A stretch of DNA of 47,503 nt from Bacteroidales bacterium OttesenSCG-928-B11. Its GTDB lineage: Bacteria > Bacteroidota > Bacteroidia > Bacteroidales > WCHB1-69. The number at the start of each line of letters is the position of its first letter. Within the stretch, counting starts at the first letter, position 1. The stretch covers positions 1 through 47,503 of the forward strand of contig JAJDJJ010000008.1 in assembly GCA_030267125.1 (NCBI GenBank), read 5' to 3'. Made by a program: the position numbers and the translations under genes. Under the pieces are notes generated by a model. It was given only the letters and a program-made list of their open reading frames with translations. It was not told the DNA's origin and made no database searches. This document shows positions 16,019 to 25,989 of this stretch, in pieces.

Positions 16019-18781
16019 ATGGAGTATAATTTTATTGAAATTGAAAAAAAATGGCGCGATCATTGGCGCAATCAGAAAATATATAAAACGGAGATCGACC
16101 ACTCCAAACCCAAGTTTTATGTGTTGGATATGTTTCCTTATCCATCCGGTGCGGGGCTCCATGTGGGCCACCCGCTTGGCTATATAGCCTCCGATATCTA
16201 TTCCCGCTATAAAAAACAAAAAGGGTTTAATGTGTTACACCCGATGGGCTACGATGCTTTCGGATTGCCGGCCGAGCAATATGCTATTCAAACGGGTACG
16301 CATCCTGCCGTAACCACCATGGAGAACATTGCCCGTTATCGGGAACAGATGGACAAAATCGGATTTTCCTACGATTGGGAACGCTCATTCAAAACCTGTG
16401 ATCCTGATTATTACAAATGGACACAATGGACATTCATTCAGCTTTTTAATAGCTATTACTGTTATGACGAGCAACAAGCCCGTCCAATCAAAGAATTGGA
16501 AGAGGTGTTTGCGCAACAAGGGAATAAAGACTTGAATATTGCCCAAACCGAAGAGCTACACTTCACGGCGAAGGAATGGAATGAATATGACGAGGAGGCT
16601 AAGCAACGTGTTTTATTGAACTATCGCTTAGCCTATTTGGCAGACACATGGGTGAATTGGTGCCCTAAGTTGGGAACCGTTTTGGCTAATGATGAGGTGG
16701 TGCGGGGCGTTTCTGTGCGAGGAGGACACAAGGTAGAGCGAAAATTGATGAAACAGTGGATGCTTCGTGTTTCTGCGTATGCGGAACGGTTGTTGCAAGG
16801 TCTCGAAAAAATCAATTGGAGCGATTCGTTGAAAGATATTCAACGCAACTGGATTGGGAAGAGCGAAGGTGCTTTTATCCGTTTTCCGATCGAAGGGCGC
16901 GAAGAGACATTGGATGTTTTCACCACCCGTCCCGACACAATTTTCGGAGTTAGCTTTATGGTGCTATTTCCCGAACATGATCTTATCCAAAAGATCACCA
17001 CGCCGGAGCAAAAACAAGAGATCGACGCCTATATGAAATGGACGGCAAGCCGCTCCGAAACCGAGCGCCAGAGTGAAGTGAAAAAGGTGAGCGGGGCATT
17101 TACCGGTGCGTATGCGATTCACCCGTTCACTGGCGAAAAGATCCCGATTTGGATTGCAGAGTATGTGTTGGCTGGCTACGGAACCGGTGCGATCATGGCG
17201 GTTCCGGCGCATGACAGCCGAGATTACGCCTTTGCGAAACATTTCAACATGCCGATCAAGGAGGTGATTGCCGGTGGTGATATTTCCGAGGAAGCTTTCG
17301 AATCAAAAGAAGGTATTTGTGTCAATTCCGATTTCATCAATGGAATGAATGTGAAAGAGGGAGGAAGAGTAGTGATTCAAAAAGTGGTAGACATGCAGAT
17401 CGGTTATGCTACCATCAACTACCGTTTGCGCGATGCGATTTTCAGTCGCCAACGCTACTGGGGAGAGCCCTTTCCGGTTTACTATAAAAACGGATTGCCA
17501 TACATGATCCCGGAAAGCGAACTACCGTTGGAGCTCCCGGAAATCGACAAGTTTTTGCCCACCGAAGACGGCGAACCACCATTGGCAAGAGCAAAAAACT
17601 GGCATACGAGAGAGGGATATGAGTATGAAACCAGCACGATGCCCGGTTTTGCCGGATCGAGTGCTTACTATTTGCGTTACATGGATCCCCATAACAATGA
17701 TGAGTATTTCTCCAAAGAGAGCAATGAGTATTGGCAAAATGTGGATATTTATGTGGGAGGCTCCGAACACGCCACCGGTCACCTGATCTATTCCCGATTT
17801 TGGAATAAATTCTTATATGACCTTGGCTTATGTGTGAAAGACGAACCGTTTGAGAAGTTGATCAATCAGGGAATGATTTTGGCTTATTCGCAATTTGTGT
17901 ACCGTATTTTAGGAGAGAACAGATATGTCTCTTATGGTCTGAAAGATCAATATGACACCACACCGATCCATGTCCATGTGGATTTGGTGCATAACGGCGT
18001 ATTGGATACCGAGGCTTTCAAGGTGTGGCAACCGGAATTTGCCAACGCGGAGTTCATCTTGGAAGATGGTAAATACCGCTGCGGCTCGGAAGTGGAAAAA
18101 ATGTCCAAATCGAAATACAATGTGCAGAACCCGGATGATTTGGTGGAGAAATATGGTGCGGATACATTGCGGATGTACGAGATGTTCCTTGGCCCCTTGG
18201 AACTTTCCAAACCATGGGATACAAACGGTATCGAAGGTGTTTACCGCTTTATTCGCAAATTTTGGAAACTATTCTTCGACCGCGACAACAATCTTGTTAT
18301 CTCCGATGGCGAACCGACTGCCGATGAGTACAAAGTGCTGCATAAAACCATCAAAAAGATCGAAGAGGATAACGAACGCTTCTCCTTCAATACCGGTGTC
18401 AGCACATTTATGATTTGCGTGAACGATCTGACGGAAAAGAGATGTAACAAACGGAAAATCCTGGAACCGTTAGTGGTTTTACTTTCTGCTTATGCACCAC
18501 ATATCAGCGAAGAACTATGGAGTTTGTTAGGCAACCAAGAGTCTGTCTATTTTGCCACTTTCCCGCAATATGAAGAGAAATACCTGATCGAATCAGAGCA
18601 TAACTACCCCGTTTCTTTCAATGGGAAAACCCGCTTCCAACGGGCGTTTCCATTAGATATGCAACCCAAAGAGATCGAAGGTGCTATTCTGCAAGATGCT
18701 GAAACACAGAAATGGCTCGATGGTAAGACACCGAAAAAAGTGATCGTTGTGCCGGGGAAAATTATTAATATCGTCTTTTAA
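16019..18781 (+). CDS. leuS: Leucyl-tRNA synthetase
   Basis: A 920-residue class I aminoacyl-tRNA synthetase that charges tRNA-Leu. The HIGH motif is HVGH at residues 48-51 in [16 protein letters not shown], and the KMSKS loop is at about 694-698. The CP1 editing domain (about 225-420) contains [14 protein letters not shown] and [19 protein letters not shown], including the threonine-rich and GTG segments that hydrolyse mischarged t[14 protein letters not shown] and the anticodon-binding alpha-helical domain follow. Two modest insertions (about 150-190 and 640-685) are in keeping with the long Bacteroidota form. It starts at ATG 16019 after its own -7 element. A flippase gene follows 31 bp later, probably co-transcribed. 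Confidence 0.97.
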   Translation: MEYNFIEIEKKWRDHWRNQKIYKTEIDHSKPKFYVLDMFPYPSGAGLHVGHPLGYIASDIYSRYKKQKGFNVLHPMGYDAFGLPAEQYAIQTGTHPAVTTMENIARYREQMDKIGFSYDWERSFKTCDPDYYKWTQWTFIQLFNSYYCYDEQQARPIKELEEVFAQQGNKDLNIAQTEELHFTAKEWNEYDEEAKQRVLLNYRLAYLADTWVNWCPKLGTVLANDEVVRGVSVRGGHKVERKLMKQWMLRVSAYAERLLQGLEKINWSDSLKDIQRNWIGKSEGAFIRFPIEGREETLDVFTTRPDTIFGVSFMVLFPEHDLIQKITTPEQKQEIDAYMKWTASRSETERQSEVKKVSGAFTGAYAIHPFTGEKIPIWIAEYVLAGYGTGAIMAVPAHDSRDYAFAKHFNMPIKEVIAGGDISEEAFESKEGICVNSDFINGMNVKEGGRVVIQKVVDMQIGYATINYRLRDAIFSRQRYWGEPFPVYYKNGLPYMIPESELPLELPEIDKFLPTEDGEPPLARAKNWHTREGYEYETSTMPGFAGSSAYYLRYMDPHNNDEYFSKESNEYWQNVDIYVGGSEHATGHLIYSRFWNKFLYDLGLCVKDEPFEKLINQGMILAYSQFVYRILGENRYVSYGLKDQYDTTPIHVHVDLVHNGVLDTEAFKVWQPEFANAEFILEDGKYRCGSEVEKMSKSKYNVQNPDDLVEKYGADTLRMYEMFLGPLELSKPWDTNGIEGVYRFIRKFWKLFFDRDNNLVISDGEPTADEYKVLHKTIKKIEEDNERFSFNTGVSTFMICVNDLTEKRCNKRKILEPLVVLLSAYAPHISEELWSLLGNQESVYFATFPQYEEKYLIESEHNYPVSFNGKTRFQRAFPLDMQPKEIEGAILQDAETQKWLDGKTPKKVIVVPGKIINIVF

Positions 18782-18812
18782 TGATTCATTAAAGTAACCT
18801 CAAACTTCAAAT

Positions 18813-20258
18813 TTGAAACAGAAAGACTTCGTCATCAACCTGATATTCCTGTTGGTATTGAACCTGCTGATCAAGCCGTTCTGGTTGTTAGGGGTTGATG
18901 TGGGGGTTCAGGTTAGTGTAGGGGCGGAGCAGTATGGGGCATATTTTGCGATATTCAATTTCACATACCTGTTCAACATGTTGTTGGATATGGGAGTTAA
19001 TAATTTTAACAACCGGAATATCGCACAACACAGACAGTTGCTAACGAAGCATTTATCGGGCATATTAACCCTGAAGCTATCGTTGGGTCTGGTCTATCTG
19101 TCCGCTGTTTTTATTGTCGGATTTATTATTGGGTATCGAGATTTTCAACTGAAGATTCTTTTTTGGACGGCGATCAACCAGTTTTTAAATTCGTTGATTC
19201 TCTACCTTCGTACGAATATCTCCGCCCTCTTCATGTTCAAGACGGATAGTTTCTTGTCGATTTTAGACCGGTTGATAGCGATCATCATTTGTTCAACCTT
19301 GTTATGGGGTAATGTTACCGATCAACCTTTCCGGATTGAGTGGTTCATTTACTCGCAAACAGCGGCTTACATGATTTCCGCGATAGTGGCATTTGCCATT
19401 TTGCTAACCAAAGCTTCGCCGATCAAGCTCCACTGGAGTTTGCCTTTCGCCCGGATGATACTTAAGAAGAGTTTGCCGTTTGCGATCCTCTATCTGCTGA
19501 TGTCGTTCTATAACCGCATAGATTCGGTGATGCTTGAACGGATGCTCCCCGGGACGGCCGGTGATTATGAGACGGGTATTTATGCTTCGGCATACCGGCT
19601 TTTGGATGCGTTGGTTCAGATCGCCTACCTTTTTTCAGTCATATTGTTGCCGTTGTTCTCCAGGATGTTGAAGGAGAAGTCTAATTTGACGCCGATCATC
19701 AAAACCTCTTTTTCACTGTTGGTTTTCTTCTCCGTCACCTCAACCGTCATCCTGTTGTTCTATCGTCTTCCGGTCTTGCAGTTCCTTTATGCTGATCATT
19801 GCCATGAAAGCGCACAGGTTTTTCAGTTCCTGATACCTTGTATTATTCCGATTTCATTTACTTATATTTTCGGCACATTATTAACGGCCAACGGCAACAT
19901 GCGTCTGTTGAATATCACTTCGATCGCGGGAATTTGCGTGAATTTAGCGGTCAACCTCATCCTTATTCCAAGGCTGCATGCTGTGGGGGCAGCTATCGCA
20001 AGTCTATCCACGCAATCGGTTGTTGCCACTATCCAGATTTTTATCATCTCTAAACAACTCAACTTCTCATTGAAAATATTGCCCTGGATGCGAAGTGTTG
20101 CCTTTTGTCTATTGCTCATTATCGCTGCCTACTTCACCTACAATTATTTGGCAATTAACCCCCTGTTGGCAATTGTGTTGTTGGGTATAAGTGCGTTTGT
20201 TTTTGCAATGATTAGCGGATTGTTTTCAATAAAGGAGATCATCGCCTTACGCAGATGA
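18813..20258 (+). CDS. Wzx-like polysaccharide/lipid-linked flippase
   Basis: A 481-residue integral membrane protein with about 12-14 hydrophobic helices, of the MOP/polysaccharide biosynthesis transporter class. Landmarks are an N-terminal amphipathic start, the conserved YGAYFAIFNFTYLFNMLLDMG (helix 2) and the central pair VMLERMLPGTAGDYETGIYASAYRLLD with IAYLFSVILLPLFSRML, typical of Wzx/O-antigen flippases. It would move a lipid-linked glycan or similar across the inner membrane. The only good start is a TTG at 18813, since the next in-frame ATG would remove the first helices. It follows leuS by 31 bp and has no glycan biosynthesis genes next to it, so its substrate cannot be inferred. 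Confidence 0.8.
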   Translation: MKQKDFVINLIFLLVLNLLIKPFWLLGVDVGVQVSVGAEQYGAYFAIFNFTYLFNMLLDMGVNNFNNRNIAQHRQLLTKHLSGILTLKLSLGLVYLSAVFIVGFIIGYRDFQLKILFWTAINQFLNSLILYLRTNISALFMFKTDSFLSILDRLIAIIICSTLLWGNVTDQPFRIEWFIYSQTAAYMISAIVAFAILLTKASPIKLHWSLPFARMILKKSLPFAILYLLMSFYNRIDSVMLERMLPGTAGDYETGIYASAYRLLDALVQIAYLFSVILLPLFSRMLKEKSNLTPIIKTSFSLLVFFSVTSTVILLFYRLPVLQFLYADHCHESAQVFQFLIPCIIPISFTYIFGTLLTANGNMRLLNITSIAGICVNLAVNLILIPRLHAVGAAIASLSTQSVVATIQIFIISKQLNFSLKILPWMRSVAFCLLLIIAAYFTYNYLAINPLLAIVLLGISAFVFAMISGLFSIKEIIALRR

Positions 20259-20310
20259 GAGGCTCTGTTTGTGTGCTAGTGACACAGCACTATGTATTCG
20301 GAATACAAGT

Positions 20311-20673
20311 CTATTCACCAATATACTCCACCCTCAACTCTTCCAACCGGATCCCTACATCCTCGTTGAATTTGTTGGCTTGATCTTCATCTTTCAAATA
20401 AAACTCTACCGAGGCACTGTAATCTTCTTGAATCACTTGATGCTTTTCGAAAAGGCAATCATACAATTGAATACTGTATGCTAAGCGGGCAGAATCGGAA
20501 TAGTTTGCGGTCAGCAAAACCTCGCTTTCGATAATATACGAATAGGCGGTGATGTCAACCACTTGTTCATAAGGGATGAGATTGGCGGGTTTCACTTGCA
20601 ACTGTTTCTTATTGCAAGAGATTTGAAAGAAGAAGAGGGGTGTGATGAACACCAGCCAGCATAGTTTTTTCAT
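20311..20673 (-). CDS. Small hypothetical lipoprotein
   Basis: A 120-residue protein from the ATG at 20673. It has a signal peptide and lipobox with Cys20 ([10 protein letters not shown]), so it is likely an outer- or inner-membrane lipoprotein facing the periplasm. The mature part is an alternating beta-strand pattern with acidic residues ([29 protein letters not shown]). I do not recognise the family. It is convergent with the flippase gene and divergent from valS; a TATTTTTGC -7-like element lies 6-13 bp upstream of the start on its strand, which would leave almost no leader. The in-frame upstream ATG at 20700 would add nine residues ahead of the signal peptide and is less likely. Confidence 0.7.
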   Translation of the reverse strand: MKKLCWLVFITPLFFFQISCNKKQLQVKPANLIPYEQVVDITAYSYIIESEVLLTANYSDSARLAYSIQLYDCLFEKHQVIQEDYSASVEFYLKDEDQANKFNEDVGIRLEELRVEYIGE

Positions 20674-20678
20674 GACGG

Positions 20679-20686
20679 CAAAAATA
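20679..20686 (-). promoter_or_regulatory. Possible -7 element between hypothetical lipoprotein and valS
   Basis: On the minus strand TATTTTTG followed by C matches TAnnTTTG, but it lies only 6 bp from the lipoprotein ATG at 20673. Transcription from it would give a leaderless or nearly leaderless mRNA, so the match may be chance. Confidence 0.25.
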
Positions 20687-20730
20687 GTTTTTTTGTACAT
20701 TCGCGTTTCATTTTGAAATCAAAAAAATAT

Positions 20731-23367
20731 ATGGAAATTGCTGCAAAATACGATCCTAAAAATATTGAGGATAAGTGGTATGACTATTGGATGAAGAACG
20801 AGTTTTTCAAGTCGATACCAAATGAAAAAGAGTCTTATACGATTGTTATTCCGCCACCAAACGTGACCGGTGTGTTACACATGGGGCACATGCTCAACAA
20901 TTCGATACAGGATATTCTGATCCGGCGGGCGAGGATGAAGGGTTATAATGCGTTATGGGTACCCGGTACGGATCATGCTTCCATTGCGACCGAGGCGAAA
21001 GTGGTGGCGCTGCTCAAAGAGAAAGGAATCGAAAAGAATCAATTGTCCCGCGATGAGTTTATGAAATATGCTTGGGAGTGGAAAGAGAAACACGGCGGGA
21101 TCATCTTGCAGCAACTGCGTAAGCTGGGCGCTTCCTGTGACTGGAATCGAACCAAGTTTACCATGGATCCCGAAATGTCCGAATCGGTGATTGATGTTTT
21201 TATCGATCTATATCATAAAGGGAAAATCTACCGTGGTGTGCGCATGGTCAATTGGGACCCCAAAGCATTGACCGCTATTTCGGATGAAGAGGTTATATAT
21301 CAAGAAGTTAATTCTAAATTGTATTACGTTCGCTACCAAGTGGAAGGTACTGACGAATATATCACCATTGCAACCACCCGCCCCGAGACGATCTTGGGTG
21401 ACTCGGCGGTTTGTGTGCATCCTGAAGATGAACGTTATGCCGCATTAAAAGGGAAACGGGTGATTGTGCCTTTGGTAAACCGTTCTGTCCCATTGATTTT
21501 CGATGAATATGTGGATCGGGAGTTTGGTACAGGAGCATTGAAGATCACACCGGCACACGACATCAATGACTATAATCTCGGAATTAAATATAAACTGGAG
21601 GTTATCAATATTTTTAATGATAACGGAACGTTGAATGAACAAGCGCAATTGTTGGTAGGTACCGATCGTTTCCAAGCGCGTAAGGAAATTATTCCGCTAC
21701 TTGAAAATGCGGGAAATTTAGTTAAAATTGAAGATTATGTGAATAAAGTGGGCTATTCGGAACGTACCAACGAGGTGATCGAACCGAAGTTGTCGCTACA
21801 GTGGTTCTGTAAGATGGACGAGATGGCGAAACCTGCATTAGAGGCGGTAATGAAAGATAATATCCGCTTCTTTCCCGAAAAGTTCAAGAACACGTATGCG
21901 CACTGGATGGAGAATGTAAAGGATTGGTGCATCAGTCGCCAATTGTGGTGGGGACAACGAATCCCTGCTTATCATCTTCCAAATCACGAGTATGTTGTAG
22001 CGAAAACTGCCGAAGAGGCATTACGCATAGCACAGGAGAAGTATCCCCAACTAAACCTCACTATTGATGATCTGAAACAGGATGAGGATGTGATGGACAC
22101 CTGGTTCTCTTCATGGCTGTGGCCGTTGTCGGTTTTCGATGGTATTCGTCATCCGAACAATCCGGAACTGGATTATTATTATCCTACGGCTGTCTTAGTT
22201 ACCGCTCCTGAAATCATTTTCTTTTGGGTGGCGCGTATGATTATGGCCGGTTTTGAGTGGAAAAACGGAATCCCTTTCAAAGATGTCTATTTTACGGGAA
22301 TCGTTCGTGACAAGCTTCGTCGCAAGATGTCGAAGTCGCTGGGTAACTCACCTGACGCATTAGAGCTGATCGCGCAATATGGCGCCGATGGCGTGCGTTT
22401 CGGCATGCTGTGCAGTTCCCCCGCCGGTAACGACCTGCTCTTTGACGAATCATTGTGCGAACAAGGACGTAACTTCAACAATAAGATCTGGAATGCTTTC
22501 CGTCTTGTAAGTGGCTGGGATATTGATGAGAAAGGGGAACAACCGTTACACACGAAAGTGGCTGTGGAGTGGATTAACCAACGCATCAGCCAAGTGGCTG
22601 CCGAGATCGAACATGATTTTGAAAAATACAGACTTTCCGATGCCTTAATGGCGATTTATAAGTTAATATGGGACGATTTCTGCTCCTACTTCTTGGAAGT
22701 GGTGAAACCGCCCTATCAACATGCTATCGATGCGAAAAGCTATGGCGAAATTATTGACATATTTGAAAAATTGATGCTCCACCTACATCCTTTCATGCCT
22801 TTCATCACCGAAGAGTTATGGCAAAATCTGAAAGAACGCAAAGAAGGAGAATCAATTATGGTTCAAACAATGCCCGTTAGAAACACATTTAACTCGCAAT
22901 TTATCGACCGTTTTGCAAATACACAGAAAATCGTGGAGGAGATTCGGCGAGTTCGGGCACAAAAAAACATCCCGCAGAAAAACAAACTCGATTTGTTAAT
23001 TATGACCGATGGACAAAATGCGGATATGGAAATGGATGCCGTAATTGTTAAATTATGCAATTTGGAAGCGATTCAATACATTGCTGAGAAACCCCAAGGT
23101 GCAGTTTCTTTTATCCAACAAAACATCGAATATTTTATTCCGGTAACGGAAAATATCAATGTGGAAGAGGAGCTGGTGAAGTTGACGGCAGATTTAGAAT
23201 ATGCCGAGAAATTTTTACAAAGCGTGTTGAAGAAACTATCCAATGAAAAATTTGTCAGCGGAGCACCGGAAGCGGTAGTGAATATCGAACGTAAAAAACA
23301 GTCCGATACTGAGGAGAAAATCCGTATTTTGAAAGAACAGATCGCAAATCTTAATCAAAACCGATAA
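20731..23367 (+). CDS. valS: Valyl-tRNA synthetase
   Basis: An 878-residue class I synthetase for tRNA-Val, counted from the ATG at 20731. A TTG at 20713 would add six residues; [17 protein letters not shown] is the usual ValS start. HIGH is HMGH at residues 50-53 ([17 protein letters not shown]) and KMSKS at 532-536 ([13 protein letters not shown]). The editing domain has [19 protein letters not shown] and the [17 protein letters not shown] segment is present. The last roughly 65 residues form the ValS C-terminal coiled coil ([23 protein letters not shown]...) that binds the tRNA elbow. The first in-frame stop is followed after 1 bp by the start of a small membrane protein gene, suggesting coupled translation. 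Confidence 0.97.
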   Translation: MEIAAKYDPKNIEDKWYDYWMKNEFFKSIPNEKESYTIVIPPPNVTGVLHMGHMLNNSIQDILIRRARMKGYNALWVPGTDHASIATEAKVVALLKEKGIEKNQLSRDEFMKYAWEWKEKHGGIILQQLRKLGASCDWNRTKFTMDPEMSESVIDVFIDLYHKGKIYRGVRMVNWDPKALTAISDEEVIYQEVNSKLYYVRYQVEGTDEYITIATTRPETILGDSAVCVHPEDERYAALKGKRVIVPLVNRSVPLIFDEYVDREFGTGALKITPAHDINDYNLGIKYKLEVINIFNDNGTLNEQAQLLVGTDRFQARKEIIPLLENAGNLVKIEDYVNKVGYSERTNEVIEPKLSLQWFCKMDEMAKPALEAVMKDNIRFFPEKFKNTYAHWMENVKDWCISRQLWWGQRIPAYHLPNHEYVVAKTAEEALRIAQEKYPQLNLTIDDLKQDEDVMDTWFSSWLWPLSVFDGIRHPNNPELDYYYPTAVLVTAPEIIFFWVARMIMAGFEWKNGIPFKDVYFTGIVRDKLRRKMSKSLGNSPDALELIAQYGADGVRFGMLCSSPAGNDLLFDESLCEQGRNFNNKIWNAFRLVSGWDIDEKGEQPLHTKVAVEWINQRISQVAAEIEHDFEKYRLSDALMAIYKLIWDDFCSYFLEVVKPPYQHAIDAKSYGEIIDIFEKLMLHLHPFMPFITEELWQNLKERKEGESIMVQTMPVRNTFNSQFIDRFANTQKIVEEIRRVRAQKNIPQKNKLDLLIMTDGQNADMEMDAVIVKLCNLEAIQYIAEKPQGAVSFIQQNIEYFIPVTENINVEEELVKLTADLEYAEKFLQSVLKKLSNEKFVSGAPEAVVNIERKKQSDTEEKIRILKEQIANLNQNR

Positions 23368-23368
23368 C

Positions 23369-23566
23369 ATGCTACAACATATTTTCCGCTGTCTTATCAT
23401 TGTTGCTGCCGGACTACTCATCGTCTATTTTGCCGAGATCGACAATAAATTCCCCGTCATGATCGGCTGGACGGTAGGTGCCGTTCTCGCATTTATAGTG
23501 GGAAATATTATGCTACGGTATACGAAAAAAAAGAATGGAACGCAGGATACAAAACGAAAACCTTGA
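23369..23566 (+). CDS. Small two-helix membrane protein, hypothetical
   Basis: A 65-residue protein with two hydrophobic helices (about residues 5-22 and 31-49), a short loop AEIDNKFPVM, and a very basic tail (RYTKKKNGTQDTKRKP) that should lie in the cytoplasm. Its ATG is 1 bp after the valS stop, so it is probably translated from the same mRNA. I do not recognise a family. Because the ORF is short the coding call rests on the start position, the clear two-helix pattern and the positive-inside tail. Confidence 0.6.
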   Translation: MLQHIFRCLIIVAAGLLIVYFAEIDNKFPVMIGWTVGAVLAFIVGNIMLRYTKKKNGTQDTKRKP

Positions 23567-23624
23567 GCTATTAAAATATAACTGTGTGCATGATTAATTA
23601 TGGATGAAAAAATAGAAAACAACT

Positions 23625-23758
23625 GAAAATGGTTGGACACGAGATGTTTTGGTGCATCAAATTGAAACAGATTTATGTCAACGTCAAGTGCTTGTTGAAA
23701 AAGTGAATAATTTGCCGCAAAACTGCCGTCACCACAAAGCGAGCTTACGCAACAAATC
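23625..23758 (+). pseudogene. Remnant of a YhcG/DUF1016-type PDDEXK nuclease gene, frameshifted
   Basis: From 23625 one frame reads ENGWTRDVLVHQIETDLCQR followed by QVLVEKVNN, a pattern I associate with the middle of YhcG/DUF1016 proteins. At about 23710 it loses register; in the next frame the sequence continues KLPSPQSELTQQI, the family's following segment. Loss of one T in the run at 23709-23713 explains the shift. Stop codons lie upstream and similarity ends at about 23758, so only about 44 codons of a roughly 350-codon gene remain. The rest of the 224-bp gap between the small membrane protein and the peptidase gene holds nothing else I can identify. Family assignment is from memory of the motif. 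Confidence 0.65.
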
Positions 23759-23790
23759 TACATAAATAGCAATAACATAGCAAAATAAAT

Positions 23791-25950
23791 ATGAGAAAAT
23801 TTTTACTTTTAGTAGTGTGTATTTCATTCTTCACTTTTTCCCGTGCCGATGAGGGCATGTGGATTCCATTATTTCTGAAATATAATGAAGCAGAGATGCA
23901 ACAGATGGGATTCAAACTTACGGCGGAGGATGTTTATAGTATGAATAACCACAGCATGAAAGATGCCATCGTCCTTTTCGGGCGCGGTTGTACGGGGGAA
24001 CTAATCTCGGAAGAAGGACTGCTGATCACCAATCATCATTGTGGATATTCGATGGTGCAATCATTAAGCACCTTGGAAAACAACTATTTGCATAACGGTT
24101 TTTGGGCGAAAAGCAAATCGGAGGAGCTGGCTTGCCCGGGGTTGACGGTCACATTCTTGGTGCGCATGGAGGATGTGACGGAGAAGGTGCTGGAAGGTAC
24201 AGCCCTTAATCAGTCGGTGACGGAACGGGACAAGTTGATAGAGAAGAATATTGCGAGACTTACTTCCGAAGCGGTGAAAGGTACGCATTACCAAGCTGTA
24301 ATAAAACCATTTTATTATGGAAATCAGTATTTTATGTTCGTAAATGAAACGTTCAAGGATGTGCGGTTGGTAGGTACACCGCCGGAAAGCATCGGTAAAT
24401 TTGGAGGTGACAGCGACAACTGGATGTGGCCGCGTCATACCGGTGATTTCTCGCTTTATCGTATCTATTGCGGAAAAGATGGAAAACCGGCGAATTATTC
24501 CAATGATAATGTGCCGTATCACCCTAAGCAATTCTTTAAAATCTCTACTAAAGGTGTGGAAGAGAATGATTTCACTTTGGTATTTGGTTATCCGGGCACG
24601 ACCCGTCAATTCCTCATCTCCGATGCGGTGCGTCAAATCACAGACTTTCAAAACCCGGTGGCGATTCACCAACGGGGTGTGCGCTTGGATATCATGAAGA
24701 AATATATGGATCAGTCAGTGGAAACCAGACTGTTATATTCCGGAAAAGCGAACTCGATTTCCAATGGTTGGAAAAAGTGGATTGGAGAGAGTAAAGGGTT
24801 AAAGGAGAGCAAGGCAATTGACCGAAAATTACGGGAAGAAGAGGAGTTTGCGAAATGGGTAAACAGTAATGCCGACCTCAGGAAAAAATACGGTACTGTG
24901 CTGTCCGATTTAAAAGACAACTATACTGCATTAGAACCTTACTTGATACGGAATAGCTATTTTATGGAGACTTTCCCAGCTATCGAGCTGGTTAATTTTG
25001 CATACAGAAATGTGTTGCCGTTCGTCTATTTGGCGAAAAATAAAACTACCACAGAAGAGCAGTGGGCTGCAGCGCAAGAGAAGCTGGTGAAAAGTGGCGA
25101 GAGTTTTTACAAGAGCTTATATAAATCCATTGATAAAGAGGTTTTTTCATCATTATTGCACTATTATTTTACCACCATTGACCCTGTGTTGATTCCTGAA
25201 GAGCTGAAAAAATTTGTAGGTATGCCTAAGCCCATGTTTGATGATTTGGCAGTGAGGATTTACGATAACACTATTTTTAGCGACGCGGAATCTTTCAAGA
25301 CTTTTGTGGAGAAAGGAAACCGGAAGATGTTTGCCAAATTAGAAAAAAGCGAACTCTTTGCACTGCTCATTCCCGCTTACGAACAATATCATGATAACTA
25401 CGGTGAAATGGTGAAAATTAACAAGAAAATAGACCTTTTATATCGCACGTATGTTGCTGCGCTAATGGAAAAAGATGGCGAGAATAAACGGTTTTATCCT
25501 GATGCAAATCTCACAATGCGTGTGACTTACGGGCAAGTAAGGGGCTTTTATCCCGAAGATGGGAAAGAGTATGTATACTATACTACACTGAAAGGTGTGA
25601 TGGAGAAAGAAGATCCGAATGTGTACGATTACACCGTGGATACTAAATTGAAAACATTATATGAGAATGGCGATTACGGGCGCTATGCGAATACAAGTGG
25701 TGAGATGCCGGTGACATTTATTGCAAGTAACCATACTACCGGCGGAAATTCAGGTAGTCCTGTGCTCAATGCCAATGGCGAATTGATCGGTGTCAATTTC
25801 GACCGTGTGTGGGAAGGAACCATGAGTGATATAAACTACGATGTGAGTCGTTGTCGAAACATCAGTTTGGATATCCGCTACTTCTTATTCGTGGTTGATA
25901 AATTCGCAAATGCACAGAACATCATTCAGGAACTTACAATAGTTGAATAA
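23791..25950 (+). CDS. S46 family dipeptidyl-peptidase, DPP11 type (Asp/Glu-specific)
   Basis: A 719-residue periplasmic serine peptidase of family S46 with a signal peptide (MRKFLLLVVCISFFTFSRA). It removes dipeptides from the N-termini of oligopeptides. The triad can be read as His83 (LLITNHHCGY), Asp219 (RHTGDFSLYR) and Ser654 (TGGNSGSPVLN). Arg672, 18 residues after the serine in VNFDRVWEG, corresponds to the Arg that gives DPP11 its Asp/Glu P1 preference; DPP7 has Gly there. Length matches Porphyromonas DPP11 (about 720). There is no T9SS sorting domain, in keeping with a periplasmic location. The gene stands alone, with a small acyltransferase/transporter pair downstream, and suggests peptide-based nutrition. 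Confidence 0.93.
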   Translation: MRKFLLLVVCISFFTFSRADEGMWIPLFLKYNEAEMQQMGFKLTAEDVYSMNNHSMKDAIVLFGRGCTGELISEEGLLITNHHCGYSMVQSLSTLENNYLHNGFWAKSKSEELACPGLTVTFLVRMEDVTEKVLEGTALNQSVTERDKLIEKNIARLTSEAVKGTHYQAVIKPFYYGNQYFMFVNETFKDVRLVGTPPESIGKFGGDSDNWMWPRHTGDFSLYRIYCGKDGKPANYSNDNVPYHPKQFFKISTKGVEENDFTLVFGYPGTTRQFLISDAVRQITDFQNPVAIHQRGVRLDIMKKYMDQSVETRLLYSGKANSISNGWKKWIGESKGLKESKAIDRKLREEEEFAKWVNSNADLRKKYGTVLSDLKDNYTALEPYLIRNSYFMETFPAIELVNFAYRNVLPFVYLAKNKTTTEEQWAAAQEKLVKSGESFYKSLYKSIDKEVFSSLLHYYFTTIDPVLIPEELKKFVGMPKPMFDDLAVRIYDNTIFSDAESFKTFVEKGNRKMFAKLEKSELFALLIPAYEQYHDNYGEMVKINKKIDLLYRTYVAALMEKDGENKRFYPDANLTMRVTYGQVRGFYPEDGKEYVYYTTLKGVMEKEDPNVYDYTVDTKLKTLYENGDYGRYANTSGEMPVTFIASNHTTGGNSGSPVLNANGELIGVNFDRVWEGTMSDINYDVSRCRNISLDIRYFLFVVDKFANAQNIIQELTIVE

Positions 25951-25989
25951 CTGAACGGGAGAATAATAGATTAACTTCAAACTGTATCG

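Noticed and set aside
24064-24672. 202-codon minus-strand open frame
   Set aside because: Antisense to the catalytic region of the S46 peptidase; no recognisable motif.
23791-25950. T9SS sorting signal on the peptidase
   Set aside because: The C-terminus (IIQELTIVE) directly follows the trypsin-like fold; there is no 70-100-residue CTD.
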